NCBI RefSeq assembly: GCF_001633165.1
Contig: NZ_CP015418.1
Coordinates: forward strand, 3,348,001 to 3,412,000
Length of the DNA: 64,000 nucleotides
Direction of reading: 5' to 3'
From: Rhodovulum sulfidophilum DSM 1374
GTDB taxonomy: Bacteria > Pseudomonadota > Alphaproteobacteria > Rhodobacterales > Rhodobacteraceae
Both the position numbers and the translations under genes were made by a program. Below, piece by piece: positions 1 to 8,535 of this stretch (its first letter is position 1; each line of letters starts with the position of its first letter). Under the pieces are notes generated by a model that had not been told where the DNA came from, searched no databases, and saw only the letters and a program-made list of their open reading frames with translations.

Positions 1-428
1 CGACACTGCCGCTGGACGAGCTGGCGGGGCGGATCTCGGCCCTGCTCGACAGCACCGACCGGCTGATCGACACCGATCAGGCCCGCGACCTGCCGACCGA
101 CCTCTCCGCCGCGCTGCGCGAACTGGCGGCGATGCTGGCCGAGCTGCGCGAGGGCGGGGTCGTCGGCAATGCCAATGCGACCCTCGCCTCGGCGCGCTCG
201 GCGGCCGATGACATCTCGACCGCCGCGCGCGACCTGCCCGACCTGCTGGCACGGGCCCAGGCCGTGCTGGGTCAGGCCTCGAGCACCATCGAGGGCTACG
301 ACGCCTCGCGCGGGATGGGCCGCGAGATCGACACCGCGCTGCGCGAGATCCAGCGCGCGGCCCAGGCCGTGACCGCGCTGTCGCGGGCCCTGGAACGCAA
401 CCCCAACTCGATCCTGTTCGGACGCTGA
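1..428 (+). CDS. PqiB-like MCE (MlaD) domain protein, C-terminal part
   Basis: Partial gene: the reading frame is open from base 3 and its start lies before the window. About 141 residues are visible. They are helical and Ala/Arg/Leu/Glu rich with heptad-like spacing, as in the coiled-coil tail after the MCE repeats of PqiB/YebT-type proteins, and end in RNPNSILFGR. The family forms periplasmic tubes or needles that move lipid between inner and outer membranes. No MCE domain is visible here, so the call rests on the tail and on the next gene, a PqiC-type lipoprotein whose ATG comes one base after this stop. A pqiB-pqiC order is the usual one. The exact subfamily (PqiB, YebT or MlaD) cannot be settled. 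Confidence 0.7.
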   Translation, partial: TLPLDELAGRISALLDSTDRLIDTDQARDLPTDLSAALRELAAMLAELREGGVVGNANATLASARSAADDISTAARDLPDLLARAQAVLGQASSTIEGYDASRGMGREIDTALREIQRAAQAVTALSRALERNPNSILFGR

Positions 429-429
429 C

Positions 430-1002
430 ATGAAACATCGCCTGCTTCCTGCCGCCCTCGTTCCGCTTGCCCTGGCGCTGACCGCCTGCAGCGGCAGCCC
501 CGAGCGCTATACCGTGCCCGACGCGGCCGTCGACGGCCCGCGCCTGCCCGTCGCCTGGCGCAGCGTCGCGATCCGCGACGTGTCGCTGCCGACCTATGCC
601 GCCTCCGAGGAGATCTACAGTCGCAGCGCCAGCGGCGCGCTGACCTCGTCCTCGGCCGTGCTCTGGGCCGACGATCCGAGCCGGGCCATCACCCGGGATC
701 TGGCGCGCCTGCTGGCCCGGATGACCGGCGCCCAGGTCGCGGCCGAGCCCTGGCCCTTCTTCGACCGCGCCCAGGCCACGCTCGAGGTGCGGGTGGCCGA
801 CATGCTGGCCGAAAGCGACGGCACCTTCCGCCTGACCGGGCAGTTCTTCGTCGCGCCCGATGCGGGCGGGCGGAACCGCGCCGTGCCCTTCGCGATCTCG
901 GCCCCGATCGCAGCCCCCGCCGGACCGGCCGAGATCGCCGCCGCCCGGGGCGTCGCGCTGCGCGAGCTGGCCACCCGGATCGCCAGAACCGGCCTGCGCT
1001 GA
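430..1002 (+). CDS. PqiC-like ABC-type transport auxiliary lipoprotein
   Basis: A 190-residue protein with a lipoprotein signal: basic MKHR start, hydrophobic stretch, and lipobox LTAC with the acylated Cys at about residue 20. The rest fits the ABC_trans_aux (DUF330, PqiC/YmbA) family: an early Tyr segment (ERYTVPD), then V/A-x-W-R and a conserved middle part with WADDPSRAITRDLARLL. In the family this outer-membrane lipoprotein docks the PqiB tube. The start sits one base after the stop of the upstream MCE protein, so the two are translationally coupled. I chose the ATG because the signal peptide starts there. Lipid transport is a family inference. Confidence 0.8.
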   Translation: MKHRLLPAALVPLALALTACSGSPERYTVPDAAVDGPRLPVAWRSVAIRDVSLPTYAASEEIYSRSASGALTSSSAVLWADDPSRAITRDLARLLARMTGAQVAAEPWPFFDRAQATLEVRVADMLAESDGTFRLTGQFFVAPDAGGRNRAVPFAISAPIAAPAGPAEIAAARGVALRELATRIARTGLR

Positions 1003-1074
1003 ATGCCGCGCCCGATTGCACCCGCCTCCGGGCGGCGCTAGCCTCCCTCCGCCATATCCCCCAAGGAGCCCGAC

Positions 1075-2451
1075 ATGCCCGATACCGCCCCTGCCAGCTG
1101 GGAAGCCCGCGCCGAATCGTCCAATTTCTACGGCTTTACCGACCTGCCCTCGGTCAAGGCGCGCGGCACGGTGGTGATCACCCATGGCGAGGGGCCCTAT
1201 GTCATCGACACCAATGGCCGCCGCTATCTGGACGGCAATTCGGGCCTCTGGAACATGGTCGCGGGGTTCGACCATGCCGGGCTGACCGCAGCCGCCAAGG
1301 CGCAATATGACCGCTTCCCGGGCTATCACGCCTTCTTCGGCCGGATGTCGGACCAGACCGTGATGCTGAGCGAGAAACTGATCGAGGTCTCGCCCTATCA
1401 GCGCGGGCGGGTCTTCTACACCAATTCGGGTTCCGAGGCGAATGACACGCTGGTCAAGATGCTGTGGTTCCTGGCCCGTGCCGAGGACCAGCCCCGGCGC
1501 CGCAAGATCCTGACACGCAAGAACGCCTATCACGGCGTGACCGCGGTGTCGGCCTCGATGACCGGCAAGCCCTATAACGAGCTCTTCGGCCTGCCGCTGC
1601 CCGATTTCATCCACCTGACCTGCCCGCATTACTGGCGCGAGGGCCGGCCCGGCGAGACCGAGGCAGAGTTCACCGCCCGCATGGCCGCCGAGCTGGAAGA
1701 GGTGATCGCCTGCGAAGGCGCCGAAACCATCGCCGGGTTCTTCGCCGAACCCGTCATGGGCGCAGGCGGCGCGATCCCGCCCTCCGCGGGCTATTTCCAG
1801 GCGATCCAGCCGATCCTGAAGAAACACGGCATCCCGCTGATCTCGGACGAGGTGATCTGCGGCTTCGGGCGCACCGGCCATGTCTGGGGCTGCGAGACCT
1901 ATGATTTCATCCCCGATGCCATCATCTCGTCCAAGGCGCTGACGGCAGGCTATTTCCCGATGGGCGCGGTGATCCTCGGCCCCGATCTGGCCGACCGGCT
2001 GCACAGGGCCTCCGAGGCGGTCGAGGAATTCCCGCACGGCTTCACCGCCTCGGGCCATCCGGTCGGCTGCGCCATCGCGCTGAAGGCCATCGACGTGATC
2101 CTGAACGAGGGGCTCCTGGAAAACGTCCGCCGCCTGACGCCGCTGTTCGAAGAGGGCATGAACCGGCTGGCCGAGAACCCCAATATCGGCGAGTTTCGCG
2201 GCAAGGGTCTGATGGGCGCGCTGGAAGCCGTCGCCGACAAGCCCACCAAGACCCCCTTCCCCTCGACCCTTTCCGTCAGCGAGCGGATCGCCAATACCTG
2301 CACCGATCACGGGCTGATCTGCCGGCCGCTGGGCCAGTCCATCGTGCTGTGCCCGCCCTTCATCCTGACCGAGGGCCAGATGGACGAGATGTTCACGAAG
2401 CTGGAGGCCGCGCTGGGCGAGGTTTTTGCCGGGCTCGGGGCGGAGGCGTGA
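1075..2451 (+). CDS. Class III aminotransferase (omega-transaminase family)
   Basis: A 458-residue PLP enzyme of fold type I, subgroup III. Visible signatures: the phosphate-binding NSGSEAND near 117-124, a YHG segment near 152, the cofactor-binding Asp in SDEVICGFGRTG (D258), and the Schiff-base Lys in SSKALTAGYFP (K287). Full length for the family. Such enzymes move an amino group from an omega-amino acid, diamine or amine to pyruvate or a 2-oxo acid; the true donor cannot be read from sequence. An RBS-like AAGGAG lies just upstream of the ATG. The next gene (ybaK-like) starts inside this stop codon, so the two are co-translated although no functional link is obvious. Confidence 0.88.
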   Translation: MPDTAPASWEARAESSNFYGFTDLPSVKARGTVVITHGEGPYVIDTNGRRYLDGNSGLWNMVAGFDHAGLTAAAKAQYDRFPGYHAFFGRMSDQTVMLSEKLIEVSPYQRGRVFYTNSGSEANDTLVKMLWFLARAEDQPRRRKILTRKNAYHGVTAVSASMTGKPYNELFGLPLPDFIHLTCPHYWREGRPGETEAEFTARMAAELEEVIACEGAETIAGFFAEPVMGAGGAIPPSAGYFQAIQPILKKHGIPLISDEVICGFGRTGHVWGCETYDFIPDAIISSKALTAGYFPMGAVILGPDLADRLHRASEAVEEFPHGFTASGHPVGCAIALKAIDVILNEGLLENVRRLTPLFEEGMNRLAENPNIGEFRGKGLMGALEAVADKPTKTPFPSTLSVSERIANTCTDHGLICRPLGQSIVLCPPFILTEGQMDEMFTKLEAALGEVFAGLGAEA

Positions 2452-2930
2452 GCACCGCCACCCCCGCGACCCAGGCGCTGAAACGCGCGGGCGTCGCGTT
2501 CCGCCCCATCGAATACGACTATGTCGCCGGGCAGGACCGGATCGGGCTGCACGCGGCCGAAGCCATCGGCGCCGAGCCGGGCCGGGTGCTCAAGACCCTG
2601 ATGGTCGAGATCGACGGCAAGCCCGCATGCGCGGTGATCCCGTCGGACCGCACGCTGTCGATGAAGAAGGTGGCCGCGGCCTTCGGCGCCAAATCGGCGC
2701 AGATGATGCCGCCCGACAAGGCCGAACGGCTGACCGGCTTTCATACCGGCGGCATCAGCCCCTTCGGTCAGAAGCGCCGCGCGCCGCTGGCCTTCGAGGC
2801 AGGCGCGCTGAATGTGCCCGAAATCGTGCTGAACGGCGGCCGCCGCGGGCTGATGGTGGCGCTGGCCCCGGCCGATGCGCTGGCTGTCGCCGGGGCGCAG
2901 GCGGCAGATCTCTGCGCCGAACGGGGCTGA
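2448..2930 (+). CDS. ybaK: Cys-tRNA(Pro)/YbaK-EbsC family deacylase
   Basis: A 160-residue YbaK/EbsC protein. It has the family's N-terminal region (ATQALKRAGVAFRPIEYDY), the VLKTLMVEIDGKPACAVIP strand region with the conserved Lys, and the C-terminal GGISPFGQKRR loop found in trans-editing deacylases that hydrolyse mischarged Cys-tRNA(Pro). The start is GTG, overlapping the TGA of the aminotransferase (GTGA). The frame is open further upstream, but that part does not match the family. Acts in the cytoplasm. Cys-tRNA(Pro) specificity is the family default and is not proven here. Confidence 0.85.
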   Translation: MSTATPATQALKRAGVAFRPIEYDYVAGQDRIGLHAAEAIGAEPGRVLKTLMVEIDGKPACAVIPSDRTLSMKKVAAAFGAKSAQMMPPDKAERLTGFHTGGISPFGQKRRAPLAFEAGALNVPEIVLNGGRRGLMVALAPADALAVAGAQAADLCAERG

Positions 2931-3019
2931 AGGGGGCGCGGCACCGCTGCGGATTGACCCGGACCGCGAAGCCGTCAGGATGGAGGGGCCCCGAAACGCG
3001 CGCGCAAGAGGACCCGACG

Positions 3020-3262
3020 ATGCCGATCTACAATTACCGCTGCACCGCCTGTGAGGCCGAATTCGAGCTTCTGCGCAGCCTCAGCGACGACAGCACCCCG
3101 GCCTGCCCCGATTGCGGCAGCCCCGAGGTCAAACGCCTGCTGTCGCGCATCGCCGCTTCGGGCGAAAGCGCAAAGCTCCTGAAGGGGGCTCGAAGCCTCG
3201 CCAGGAAGGAAGGCCATTTCAGCAATTACTCGAAAAGCGAGCGCAAGAAGAGCGGCGTCTGA
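3020..3262 (+). CDS. FmdB-family zinc ribbon protein
   Basis: An 80-residue protein starting MPIYNYRC, the hallmark of the FmdB/CxxC_CxxC_SSSS regulatory domain. Two CxxC pairs (C8/C11 and C29/C32) form a zinc ribbon, followed by a basic Ser/Lys-rich tail. The family is named for a putative regulator of formamidase or amidase genes, but for most members the role is unknown. The ATG is preceded by AAGAGGACCCGACG, a fair ribosome site, so the much longer open frame upstream is discarded. Confidence 0.85.
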   Translation: MPIYNYRCTACEAEFELLRSLSDDSTPACPDCGSPEVKRLLSRIAASGESAKLLKGARSLARKEGHFSNYSKSERKKSGV

Positions 3263-3289
3263 CCGCCCGCCCGGGCTCCCGACTGCTGC

Positions 3290-3514
3290 TCAGTCCTTTT
3301 CCCGGCGCCGCTTCTCGCGGAACTCGATCCCGAAGATCGCGCTCTGCGCCGCCAGAAAGCCGAAGAAGACCGCCGCCGCGATCGAGCTCACGGTATGGAC
3401 CGGGCCCGCCGTGAGATAGCCCCAGTCGGTCATGAGAAGGGTGACCAGCGTCACCGCGATGCCCACGCCCCAGGCGATCCGCCCTGTCGAAGGCTGTTTG
3501 CTGTCCTTGTCCAT
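3290..3514 (-). CDS. Small membrane protein, two predicted TM segments
   Basis: A 74-residue protein. After a polar start (MDKDSKQPSTG) come two hydrophobic stretches, about residues 13-30 and 40-62, then a very basic tail (FREKRRREKD), so both ends should face the cytoplasm. No family recognised. It is convergent with the FmdB gene and lies downstream of hisE on the same strand, 80 bp away. Low information; supported by the clean TM pattern and by a frame ending without overlap. Confidence 0.6.
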   Translation of the reverse strand: MDKDSKQPSTGRIAWGVGIAVTLVTLLMTDWGYLTAGPVHTVSSIAAAVFFGFLAAQSAIFGIEFREKRRREKD

Positions 3515-3594
3515 GCGCCGGAAAGTGGCACCGCGCGCGGGTACAGGCAAGCGCGGCTTGGGGTCGCGCCCATGCGCCCGTCCCCGGGCAAAGC

Positions 3595-3918
3595 TCAGCG
3601 CGATGCCTTCTCGGCGATCCCGCTGACGCCCTCGCGCCGCGCCAGCTCGGCCGCGACATCGGCCAGGCTCACGTCGCGGGCCGCCAGCATCACCAGCAGG
3701 TGATAGACCACATCCGCCGCCTCGGCGGTCAGCCGGGCACGGTCGCCCCGGACCGCCTCGATGATCGCCTCGACCGCCTCCTCGCCGAATTTCTCGGCGC
3801 ATTTCTCGGGCCCCTTCGAGAACAATTTGGCAGTCCAGGACGTGTCGGGATCGGCGCCCTTGCGCGCCTCGACGGTGGTGGCAAGGCGCGCCAGCGCCTC
3901 GAGCTCGGGTCCGGTCAT
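3595..3918 (-). CDS. hisE: Phosphoribosyl-ATP pyrophosphatase
   Basis: 107 residues, the normal length of free-standing HisE. It hydrolyses phosphoribosyl-ATP to phosphoribosyl-AMP in the second step of histidine synthesis. Diagnostic parts are [21 protein letters not shown], the [13 protein letters not shown] helix with the metal-binding acidic residues, and the [15 protein letters not shown] helix. The ATG overlaps the TGA of hisF (ATGA), so hisE is coupled to hisF. The longer frame reading into hisF is an artefact. Confidence 0.93.
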   Translation of the reverse strand: MTGPELEALARLATTVEARKGADPDTSWTAKLFSKGPEKCAEKFGEEAVEAIIEAVRGDRARLTAEAADVVYHLLVMLAARDVSLADVAAELARREGVSGIAEKASR

Positions 3919-4676
3919 GTCAGCCTCACGGGGATGCCGGCGGCGGCCATATGGGCCTTGGCCTCGCCGATGGTGAATTCGCCGAAATGGAAGATCGAAG
4001 CGGCCAGAACCGCGCTGGCCCCGCCTTCGGTGACCCCTTCGACCAGATGATCGAGCGTGCCGACCCCGCCCGAAGCGATCACCGGCACATCCACCGCATC
4101 GGAAATCGCGCGGGTCAGCGGCAGGTTGAAGCCCGCCCGCGTCCCGTCCCGGTCCATGCTGGTCAGCAGGATCTCGCCCGCGCCCTTGGCGACCACGGTC
4201 CTTGCGAAGTCGACCGCGTCGATGCCGGTGGGCTTGCGCCCGCCATGGGTGAAGATCTCCCACTTGCCGGGGCTCACGGTCTTGGCGTCGATGGCGACCA
4301 CGATGCACTGGCTGCCGAACTGGTCTGCCGCCTGATGCACCACGTCGGGGTCGGCCACCGCCGCCGAATTGAAGCTGACCTTGTCGGCCCCCGCCAGCAG
4401 CAGCGCCCGCACATCCTCGGCCGTCCGCACCCCGCCACCGACGGTCAGCGGCATGAAACACTGCTCGGCCGTCCGGCGCACGACATCGAACATGGTACCG
4501 CGATTCTCGTGGGTGGCATGGATGTCGAGGAAACAGAGCTCGTCCGCCCCGGCCGCGTCATAGGCCTTGGCGGCCTCGACCGGATCGCCCGCATCGACGA
4601 GATTGACAAAATTGACCCCCTTGACCACGCGCCCCTCGGCCACGTCGAGACAGGGGATGATACGGATCTTCAGCAT
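3915..4676 (-). CDS. hisF: Imidazole glycerol phosphate synthase, cyclase subunit
   Basis: 253 residues. It closes the imidazole ring from PRFAR and ammonia supplied by HisH, giving IGP and AICAR. Typical half-barrel features: [12 protein letters not shown] with the catalytic Asp near residue 11, GGGVRT phosphate loop, and the second-half Asp in [13 protein letters not shown] near 130, then ASGGVG. The ATG giving MLKIRIIPC was chosen because it matches all HisF starts; a longer frame upstream is not conserved. hisE follows with a 4-base overlap. No hisH is seen in the window, although HisF needs it. Confidence 0.95.
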   Translation of the reverse strand: MLKIRIIPCLDVAEGRVVKGVNFVNLVDAGDPVEAAKAYDAAGADELCFLDIHATHENRGTMFDVVRRTAEQCFMPLTVGGGVRTAEDVRALLLAGADKVSFNSAAVADPDVVHQAADQFGSQCIVVAIDAKTVSPGKWEIFTHGGRKPTGIDAVDFARTVVAKGAGEILLTSMDRDGTRAGFNLPLTRAISDAVDVPVIASGGVGTLDHLVEGVTEGGASAVLAASIFHFGEFTIGEAKAHMAAAGIPVRLT

Positions 4677-4750
4677 GGCGGCTCCTTTCGCGCCCTCATA
4701 CCCCGCCGCCGCACCGGTGGAAAGCGTCCCGGGCGGGGCTCTGCCCCGCA

Positions 4751-4816
4751 CCCCGGGGTATTTTCGCCAAGAAGAAGGAACAGGAGCATCTTCTTCTTGG
4801 CAGAAATACCCCGGGG
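4751..4816. repeat. Long intergenic inverted repeat between hisF and hisA
   Basis: Arms 4751-4776 and 4791-4816 pair over 26 positions with only two mismatches and enclose a 14-base loop. The arm begins CCCCGGGGTATTTT and continues into CCAAGAAGAA. GC-rich stretches that can also fold (GGGGCTCTGCCCC at about 4735 and GGGGGGCAGCGCCCCCC near 4834) flank it on both sides. I associate this kind of element with repeated intergenic copies in Rhodobacterales genomes. It could stop transcription in either direction or stabilise mRNA ends inside the his operon. Confidence 0.8.
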
Positions 4817-4854
4817 GGGGAGTCCGAAGGACGGGGGGCAGCGCCCCCCTCGCC

Positions 4855-5574
4855 TCAGCCTTTCAGCGCAGCCAATGCTCCGGCGAGGTCGATCGCGCCG
4901 TCGTAAAGCGCCCGTCCCGAAATCGCCCCCGAGATCGCCCCCGTCGCCCGAAGCGCCATGAGATCGGCCAATGACGAGACGCCGCCCGAGGCGATCACCG
5001 GGATCGAGACCGCGCGGGCCAGCGCCTCGGTCGCGGCCACGTTCGGCCCCGCCATTGCGCCGTCGCGGTCGATATCGGTGTAGATGATAGCCGAGACCCC
5101 GGCATCCTCGAAGGATTTTGCCAGATCCGTCGCCATCACGTCCGTTTCCTCGGCCCAGCCCTTGGTCGCGACCCGGCCGTTGCGGGCGTCGATCCCGACC
5201 GCGATCCGGCCCGGAAACGCCCGCGCGGCCTCGCGCACGAGGTCCGGGTTCTCGACCGCCACGGTGCCGAGGATCACCCGGGCAAGCCCCCTGCCGAGCC
5301 ACATCTCGATGGTCGCCATGTCGCGGATGCCGCCGCCCAGCTGGGCCGGAACCTCGACCGCGGCGAGGATCGCCTCGACCGCATCGGCATTGACCGGCGC
5401 GCCCGCGAAGGCCCCGTTCAGATCGACCAGATGCAGCCAGTCGCAGCCCGCCTTCTGAAAGGCCAGCGCCTGCGCGGCAGGGTCCTCGCCGAAGACCGTG
5501 GCCTTGTCCATGTCGCCTCTCAGCAACCGCACGCAGCGGCCGTCCTTCAGGTCGATGGCGGGATAGAGGATCAT
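4855..5574 (-). CDS. hisA: ProFAR isomerase
   Basis: 239 residues (241 if the ATG two codons earlier is used). It isomerises ProFAR to PRFAR, the substrate of HisF. Seen: [12 protein letters not shown] with the catalytic Asp, LRGD, the QLGGGIRD phosphate loop, the central [10 protein letters not shown] motif with the second catalytic Asp, and IASGGVSS. The start was set at MILYPAID because family members begin there and AAGGAC is better spaced to it. It lies upstream of hisF on the same strand, separated by about 180 bp holding the hairpin element, so hisF-hisE may partly depend on read-through. Confidence 0.93.
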   Translation of the reverse strand: MILYPAIDLKDGRCVRLLRGDMDKATVFGEDPAAQALAFQKAGCDWLHLVDLNGAFAGAPVNADAVEAILAAVEVPAQLGGGIRDMATIEMWLGRGLARVILGTVAVENPDLVREAARAFPGRIAVGIDARNGRVATKGWAEETDVMATDLAKSFEDAGVSAIIYTDIDRDGAMAGPNVAATEALARAVSIPVIASGGVSSLADLMALRATGAISGAISGRALYDGAIDLAGALAALKG

Positions 5575-5728
5575 GGGCATTGTCCTTCTGCGGCTCCGGG
5601 CCCCGGTTCTGTGGCAGGAACGCCCGAAGATTGCAACGGCACGCCACGCAGTGCGCCCGCATCACATCGCCCTTGCCGGAACGCGGCCACCCTGCCAGAT
5701 TCGCTCCATATGCTTTGGGAGGAGCACG

Positions 5729-6118
5729 ATGCGCATCGCAATCCCGATCGCGGCCCTGACGCTGGCCGCCACCGCCGCCCTTGCGGACCCGGTCGAAGGG
5801 GTCTGGCAGACCCCGCTCGACGATACCGGCCATTTCGGCCATATCCGGATCGCGCCCTGCGGGGCCTCGCTTTGCGGCACGCTGATCCGCGCCTATGACA
5901 GCAAGGGCCGCCAGATCGAAACCGACACCATCGGGCGGCAGATCGTCTGGGACATGAAACCCCAGGGCGGGGGCCGCTACGGCAAGGGCAAGGTCTGGGC
6001 CCCCGACCGCGACAAGACCTACAATTCCAAGATGGCGCTCGAGGGCGATGTCCTGTCGGTCTCGGGCTGCGTCATCGGCATCTGCCGCGATGGCGGGCGC
6101 TGGAAGCGGGTCAAATAG
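5729..6118 (+). CDS. DUF2147 family secreted protein
   Basis: 129 residues with a clear Sec signal peptide (MRIAIPIAALTLAATAALA, cleaved before DPVEG). The mature part starts with the DUF2147 pattern GVWQTP, followed by a Cys pair in APCGASLCG, a GKVWAPDRDKTYNSKM stretch and SGCVIGICR. A small periplasmic beta-barrel-like domain is typical of the family, whose function is unknown. A strong GGGAGGAG ribosome site precedes the ATG. It is divergent from hisA with about 150 bp between them. Confidence 0.85.
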   Translation: MRIAIPIAALTLAATAALADPVEGVWQTPLDDTGHFGHIRIAPCGASLCGTLIRAYDSKGRQIETDTIGRQIVWDMKPQGGGRYGKGKVWAPDRDKTYNSKMALEGDVLSVSGCVIGICRDGGRWKRVK

Positions 6119-6137
6119 CCACCGCGCCCGGCCCGGC

Positions 6138-6443
6138 TCAGTGCCGGATCTCGACGGTCTGGCGCAGGGCGCCGGTCGCGGCATCGTAGATCAGGATCCG
6201 ATCGTCGCGGGTGACGATCGCCACCCAGTCGCGGCCGCGCGTCACCGCCTCGGCCTCGGCCCCGTCGGGCAGCGTCAGCGCCGGGGGCAGCGGCAATGTC
6301 TCGTCCTGCCCCGGCATCCGGATGACAAAGAGCGCGACGATCACTAGAAAGCCGCCAATCATGGTCACCATCAAAAGGGTGACCAGCATCCGCAGCAATT
6401 TGAGATCGGGGGGCAGTGCCTCCGGTTCGGGTTTGTCATCCAT
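6138..6443 (-). CDS. Small single-pass membrane protein (possibly DUF6476 type)
   Basis: 101 residues: an acidic/Pro N-terminus, one strong TM segment at about 20-42 (LVTLLMVTMIGGFLVIVALF), and a short external domain ending in RDWVAIVTRDDRILIYDAATGALRQTVEIRH, which looks like one beta-propeller-type repeat (DD-R-I-Y-D..TG). I recall similar small proteins next to rluA in Rhodobacteraceae but cannot confirm the family. Its ATG shares bases with the divergent rluA ATG (CATG at 6441-6444), so the promoters of the two genes must lie inside each other's coding sequence. Confidence 0.65.
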   Translation of the reverse strand: MDDKPEPEALPPDLKLLRMLVTLLMVTMIGGFLVIVALFVIRMPGQDETLPLPPALTLPDGAEAEAVTRGRDWVAIVTRDDRILIYDAATGALRQTVEIRH

Positions 6444-7482
6444 GTCCACGCCGCTCTCCTCGCCTCGCCGCCTTGCCGTCATCATCGGCCCGGCCCCGCC
6501 CGGCCGCCTTGATAAGGCGCTTGCCCGCGATGTGCCAGAGCAGGCCGGGCTGACCCGCTCGCGGCTGGCCAAGCTGATCGCCGCGGGCGCGGTGCGGCGC
6601 GGCGGCGCGGCCCTGACCGATGCGCGGGCGAAGGTGGCCGAGGGCGAGCGGCTCGAGATCGAGCTGGCCGAGCCCGCCGAGATCGCCACGCTGGCCGAGG
6701 ACATCCCGCTGAACGTGGTCTACGAGGACGACGCGCTGATCGTGATCGACAAGCCTGCGGGGCTTGTCGTCCATCCGGCGCCGGGCAGCCCCTCGGGCAC
6801 GCTGGTCAACGCGCTGCTGGCCCATTGCGGCGACAGCCTCGCGGGCATCGGCGGCGAGCGGCGGCCGGGCATCGTCCACCGGATCGACAAGGATACCAGC
6901 GGCCTTCTGGTCGCGGCCAAGACCGACAAGGCCCATGCCGCCCTCGCCGCGCAATTCGCGGCCCATACCGTCGAGCGGCAATACAGCGCCATCGTGCATG
7001 GCCTGCCCGACGCCTCGGACCCGCGCCTGAGGGGCGTCGCGGGGGCGAGTTTCGAGCCCGGCGGGGTGCTGCGCATCGCGACCCGGATCGGGCGCCACCG
7101 CACCGACCGTCAGCGCCAGGCGGTGCTGGCCGCGGGCGGGCGCCATGCGGTGACCCGGGTCCGGGTGGTCACCCCCTTCGGCACGCCCCCGGCGGCGGCG
7201 CTGGTGTCCTGCTGGCTGGAAACCGGCCGCACCCACCAGATCCGGGTGCACATGACCCATGCCGGGCATGCGCTGATCGGCGATCCGGTCTATGGCGGGC
7301 GGCGGCGGCTGTCGGAAAAGGCAATGGGCCGCGACGCGGCCGCCGCCGCGGCCGCCTTCCCGCGCCAGGCGCTGCATGCCGCGACCCTGGGCTTCGTCCA
7401 TCCCGAGACCGGCGAGACCCTGCGCTTTGCCGCGCCGCTGCCCGCCGACATGGCGGAGCTGATGCGCAGGCTCGGAAGCTGA
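6442..7482 (+). CDS. RluA-family 23S rRNA pseudouridine synthase
   Basis: 346 residues. An N-terminal S4-like RNA-binding part (RLDKALARDVPE..LTRSRLAKLIAAGAVRRGG) is followed by the RluA catalytic domain with the GIVHRIDKDTSGLLV motif, whose Asp is the nucleophile, plus VVYEDDALIVIDKPAGLVVHP and the C-terminal GRTHQIRVHM and DPVYGG motifs. It converts uridine to pseudouridine in 23S rRNA, probably RluD-type sites, but the exact target is not readable. The start is an ATG overlapping the divergent gene's ATG; in-frame sequence before that is unlike the family. Confidence 0.92.
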   Translation: MSTPLSSPRRLAVIIGPAPPGRLDKALARDVPEQAGLTRSRLAKLIAAGAVRRGGAALTDARAKVAEGERLEIELAEPAEIATLAEDIPLNVVYEDDALIVIDKPAGLVVHPAPGSPSGTLVNALLAHCGDSLAGIGGERRPGIVHRIDKDTSGLLVAAKTDKAHAALAAQFAAHTVERQYSAIVHGLPDASDPRLRGVAGASFEPGGVLRIATRIGRHRTDRQRQAVLAAGGRHAVTRVRVVTPFGTPPAAALVSCWLETGRTHQIRVHMTHAGHALIGDPVYGGRRRLSEKAMGRDAAAAAAAFPRQALHAATLGFVHPETGETLRFAAPLPADMAELMRRLGS

Positions 7483-7638
7483 CCCGTTGCCGCACAGATG
7501 CGTGAGCGGATGTAGCATTGACCTTTTTTCGACGGATTTCCGCACATCGTCCGTGCCATGATAGAGGGCAGCGGCGCTTGAACCGAACGGTTCGATCATT
7601 ACGTGCCTAGGAAAGATGCAGGAGCAACAGGGACCAGA

Positions 7639-8535
7639 ATGAGCAACTATGCCAACCTTCCCGCCCCGTCCCCGGAACAGGGCCTGAACCGGTACCTGCA
7701 GGAGATCCGCAAATTCCCGCTGCTGGAGCCGGAAGAGGAATACATGCTGGCCAAGAGCTGGGTCGATCACCACGACACGGAGGCGGCGCATCGGCTGGTG
7801 ACCTCGCATCTGCGGCTCGCGGCCAAGATCGCCATGGGCTATCGCGGCTACGGCCTGCCCCAGGCCGAGGTGATCTCGGAGGCCAATGTCGGCCTGATGC
7901 AGGCGGTCAAGCGCTTCGACCCGGAAAAGGGCTTCCGGCTTGCGACCTATGCGATGTGGTGGATCCGCGCCGCGATCCAGGAATACATCCTGCGGTCCTG
8001 GAGCCTCGTGAAGCTGGGCACGACCTCGGCCCAGAAGAAGCTGTTCTTCAACCTCCGCAAGGCCAAGGCCCGGATCGGGGCGCTGGAAGACGGCGACCTG
8101 AGGCCCGAGAACGTGCAGAGGATCGCCCATGACCTGAACGTCACCGAGACCGAGGTCATCGCCATGAACCGGCGCCTCTCGGGCGGCGACGCCTCGCTGA
8201 ACGCGATGGTCGGCAGCGATGGCGACACCACCACCGAATGGCAGGACTGGCTCGAGGACGAGGATGCCAACCAGGCCGAGGCCTATGCCGAGAAGGACGA
8301 GCTGGACAGCCGCCGCGCGCTTCTGACCGAGGCGATGGATGTGCTGAACGACCGCGAGAAGGACATCCTGATGCAGCGCCGGCTTCAGGAACAGCCGGTG
8401 ACGCTGGAAGATCTGTCGACGGTCTACAATGTCAGCCGCGAGCGGATCAGGCAGATCGAGGTTCGGGCCTTCGAGAAGCTGCAAAAGCGGATGAAGGAAC
8501 TCGCCAGCCAGAAAGGTCTGCTCGCCCAGGCCTGA
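7639..8535 (+). CDS. rpoH: RNA polymerase heat-shock sigma factor
   Basis: 298 residues. It directs RNA polymerase to heat-shock promoters. Region 1.2/2 is visible as LNRYLQEIRKFPLLEPEEEY, AAKIAMGYRGYGLPQAEVISEANVGL and FRLATYAMWWIRAAIQEYI. QKKLFFNLRKAK is the RpoH box, and region 4.2 is the helix-turn-helix VTLEDLSTVYNVSRERIRQIE. The start is the ATG giving MSNYANLPAP, the family N-terminus; an upstream GTG in frame is less likely. About 150 bp upstream separate it from rluA and contain a TTGACC at 7518-7523, though no convincing -10 was seen. A tandem 10-bp repeat begins at its stop codon. Confidence 0.95.
   Translation: MSNYANLPAPSPEQGLNRYLQEIRKFPLLEPEEEYMLAKSWVDHHDTEAAHRLVTSHLRLAAKIAMGYRGYGLPQAEVISEANVGLMQAVKRFDPEKGFRLATYAMWWIRAAIQEYILRSWSLVKLGTTSAQKKLFFNLRKAKARIGALEDGDLRPENVQRIAHDLNVTETEVIAMNRRLSGGDASLNAMVGSDGDTTTEWQDWLEDEDANQAEAYAEKDELDSRRALLTEAMDVLNDREKDILMQRRLQEQPVTLEDLSTVYNVSRERIRQIEVRAFEKLQKRMKELASQKGLLAQA

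Noticed and set aside
7518..7560. TTGACC upstream of rpoH as a housekeeping promoter
   Set aside because: No acceptable -10 box at 16-18 bases; kept only as a remark in the rpoH entry.
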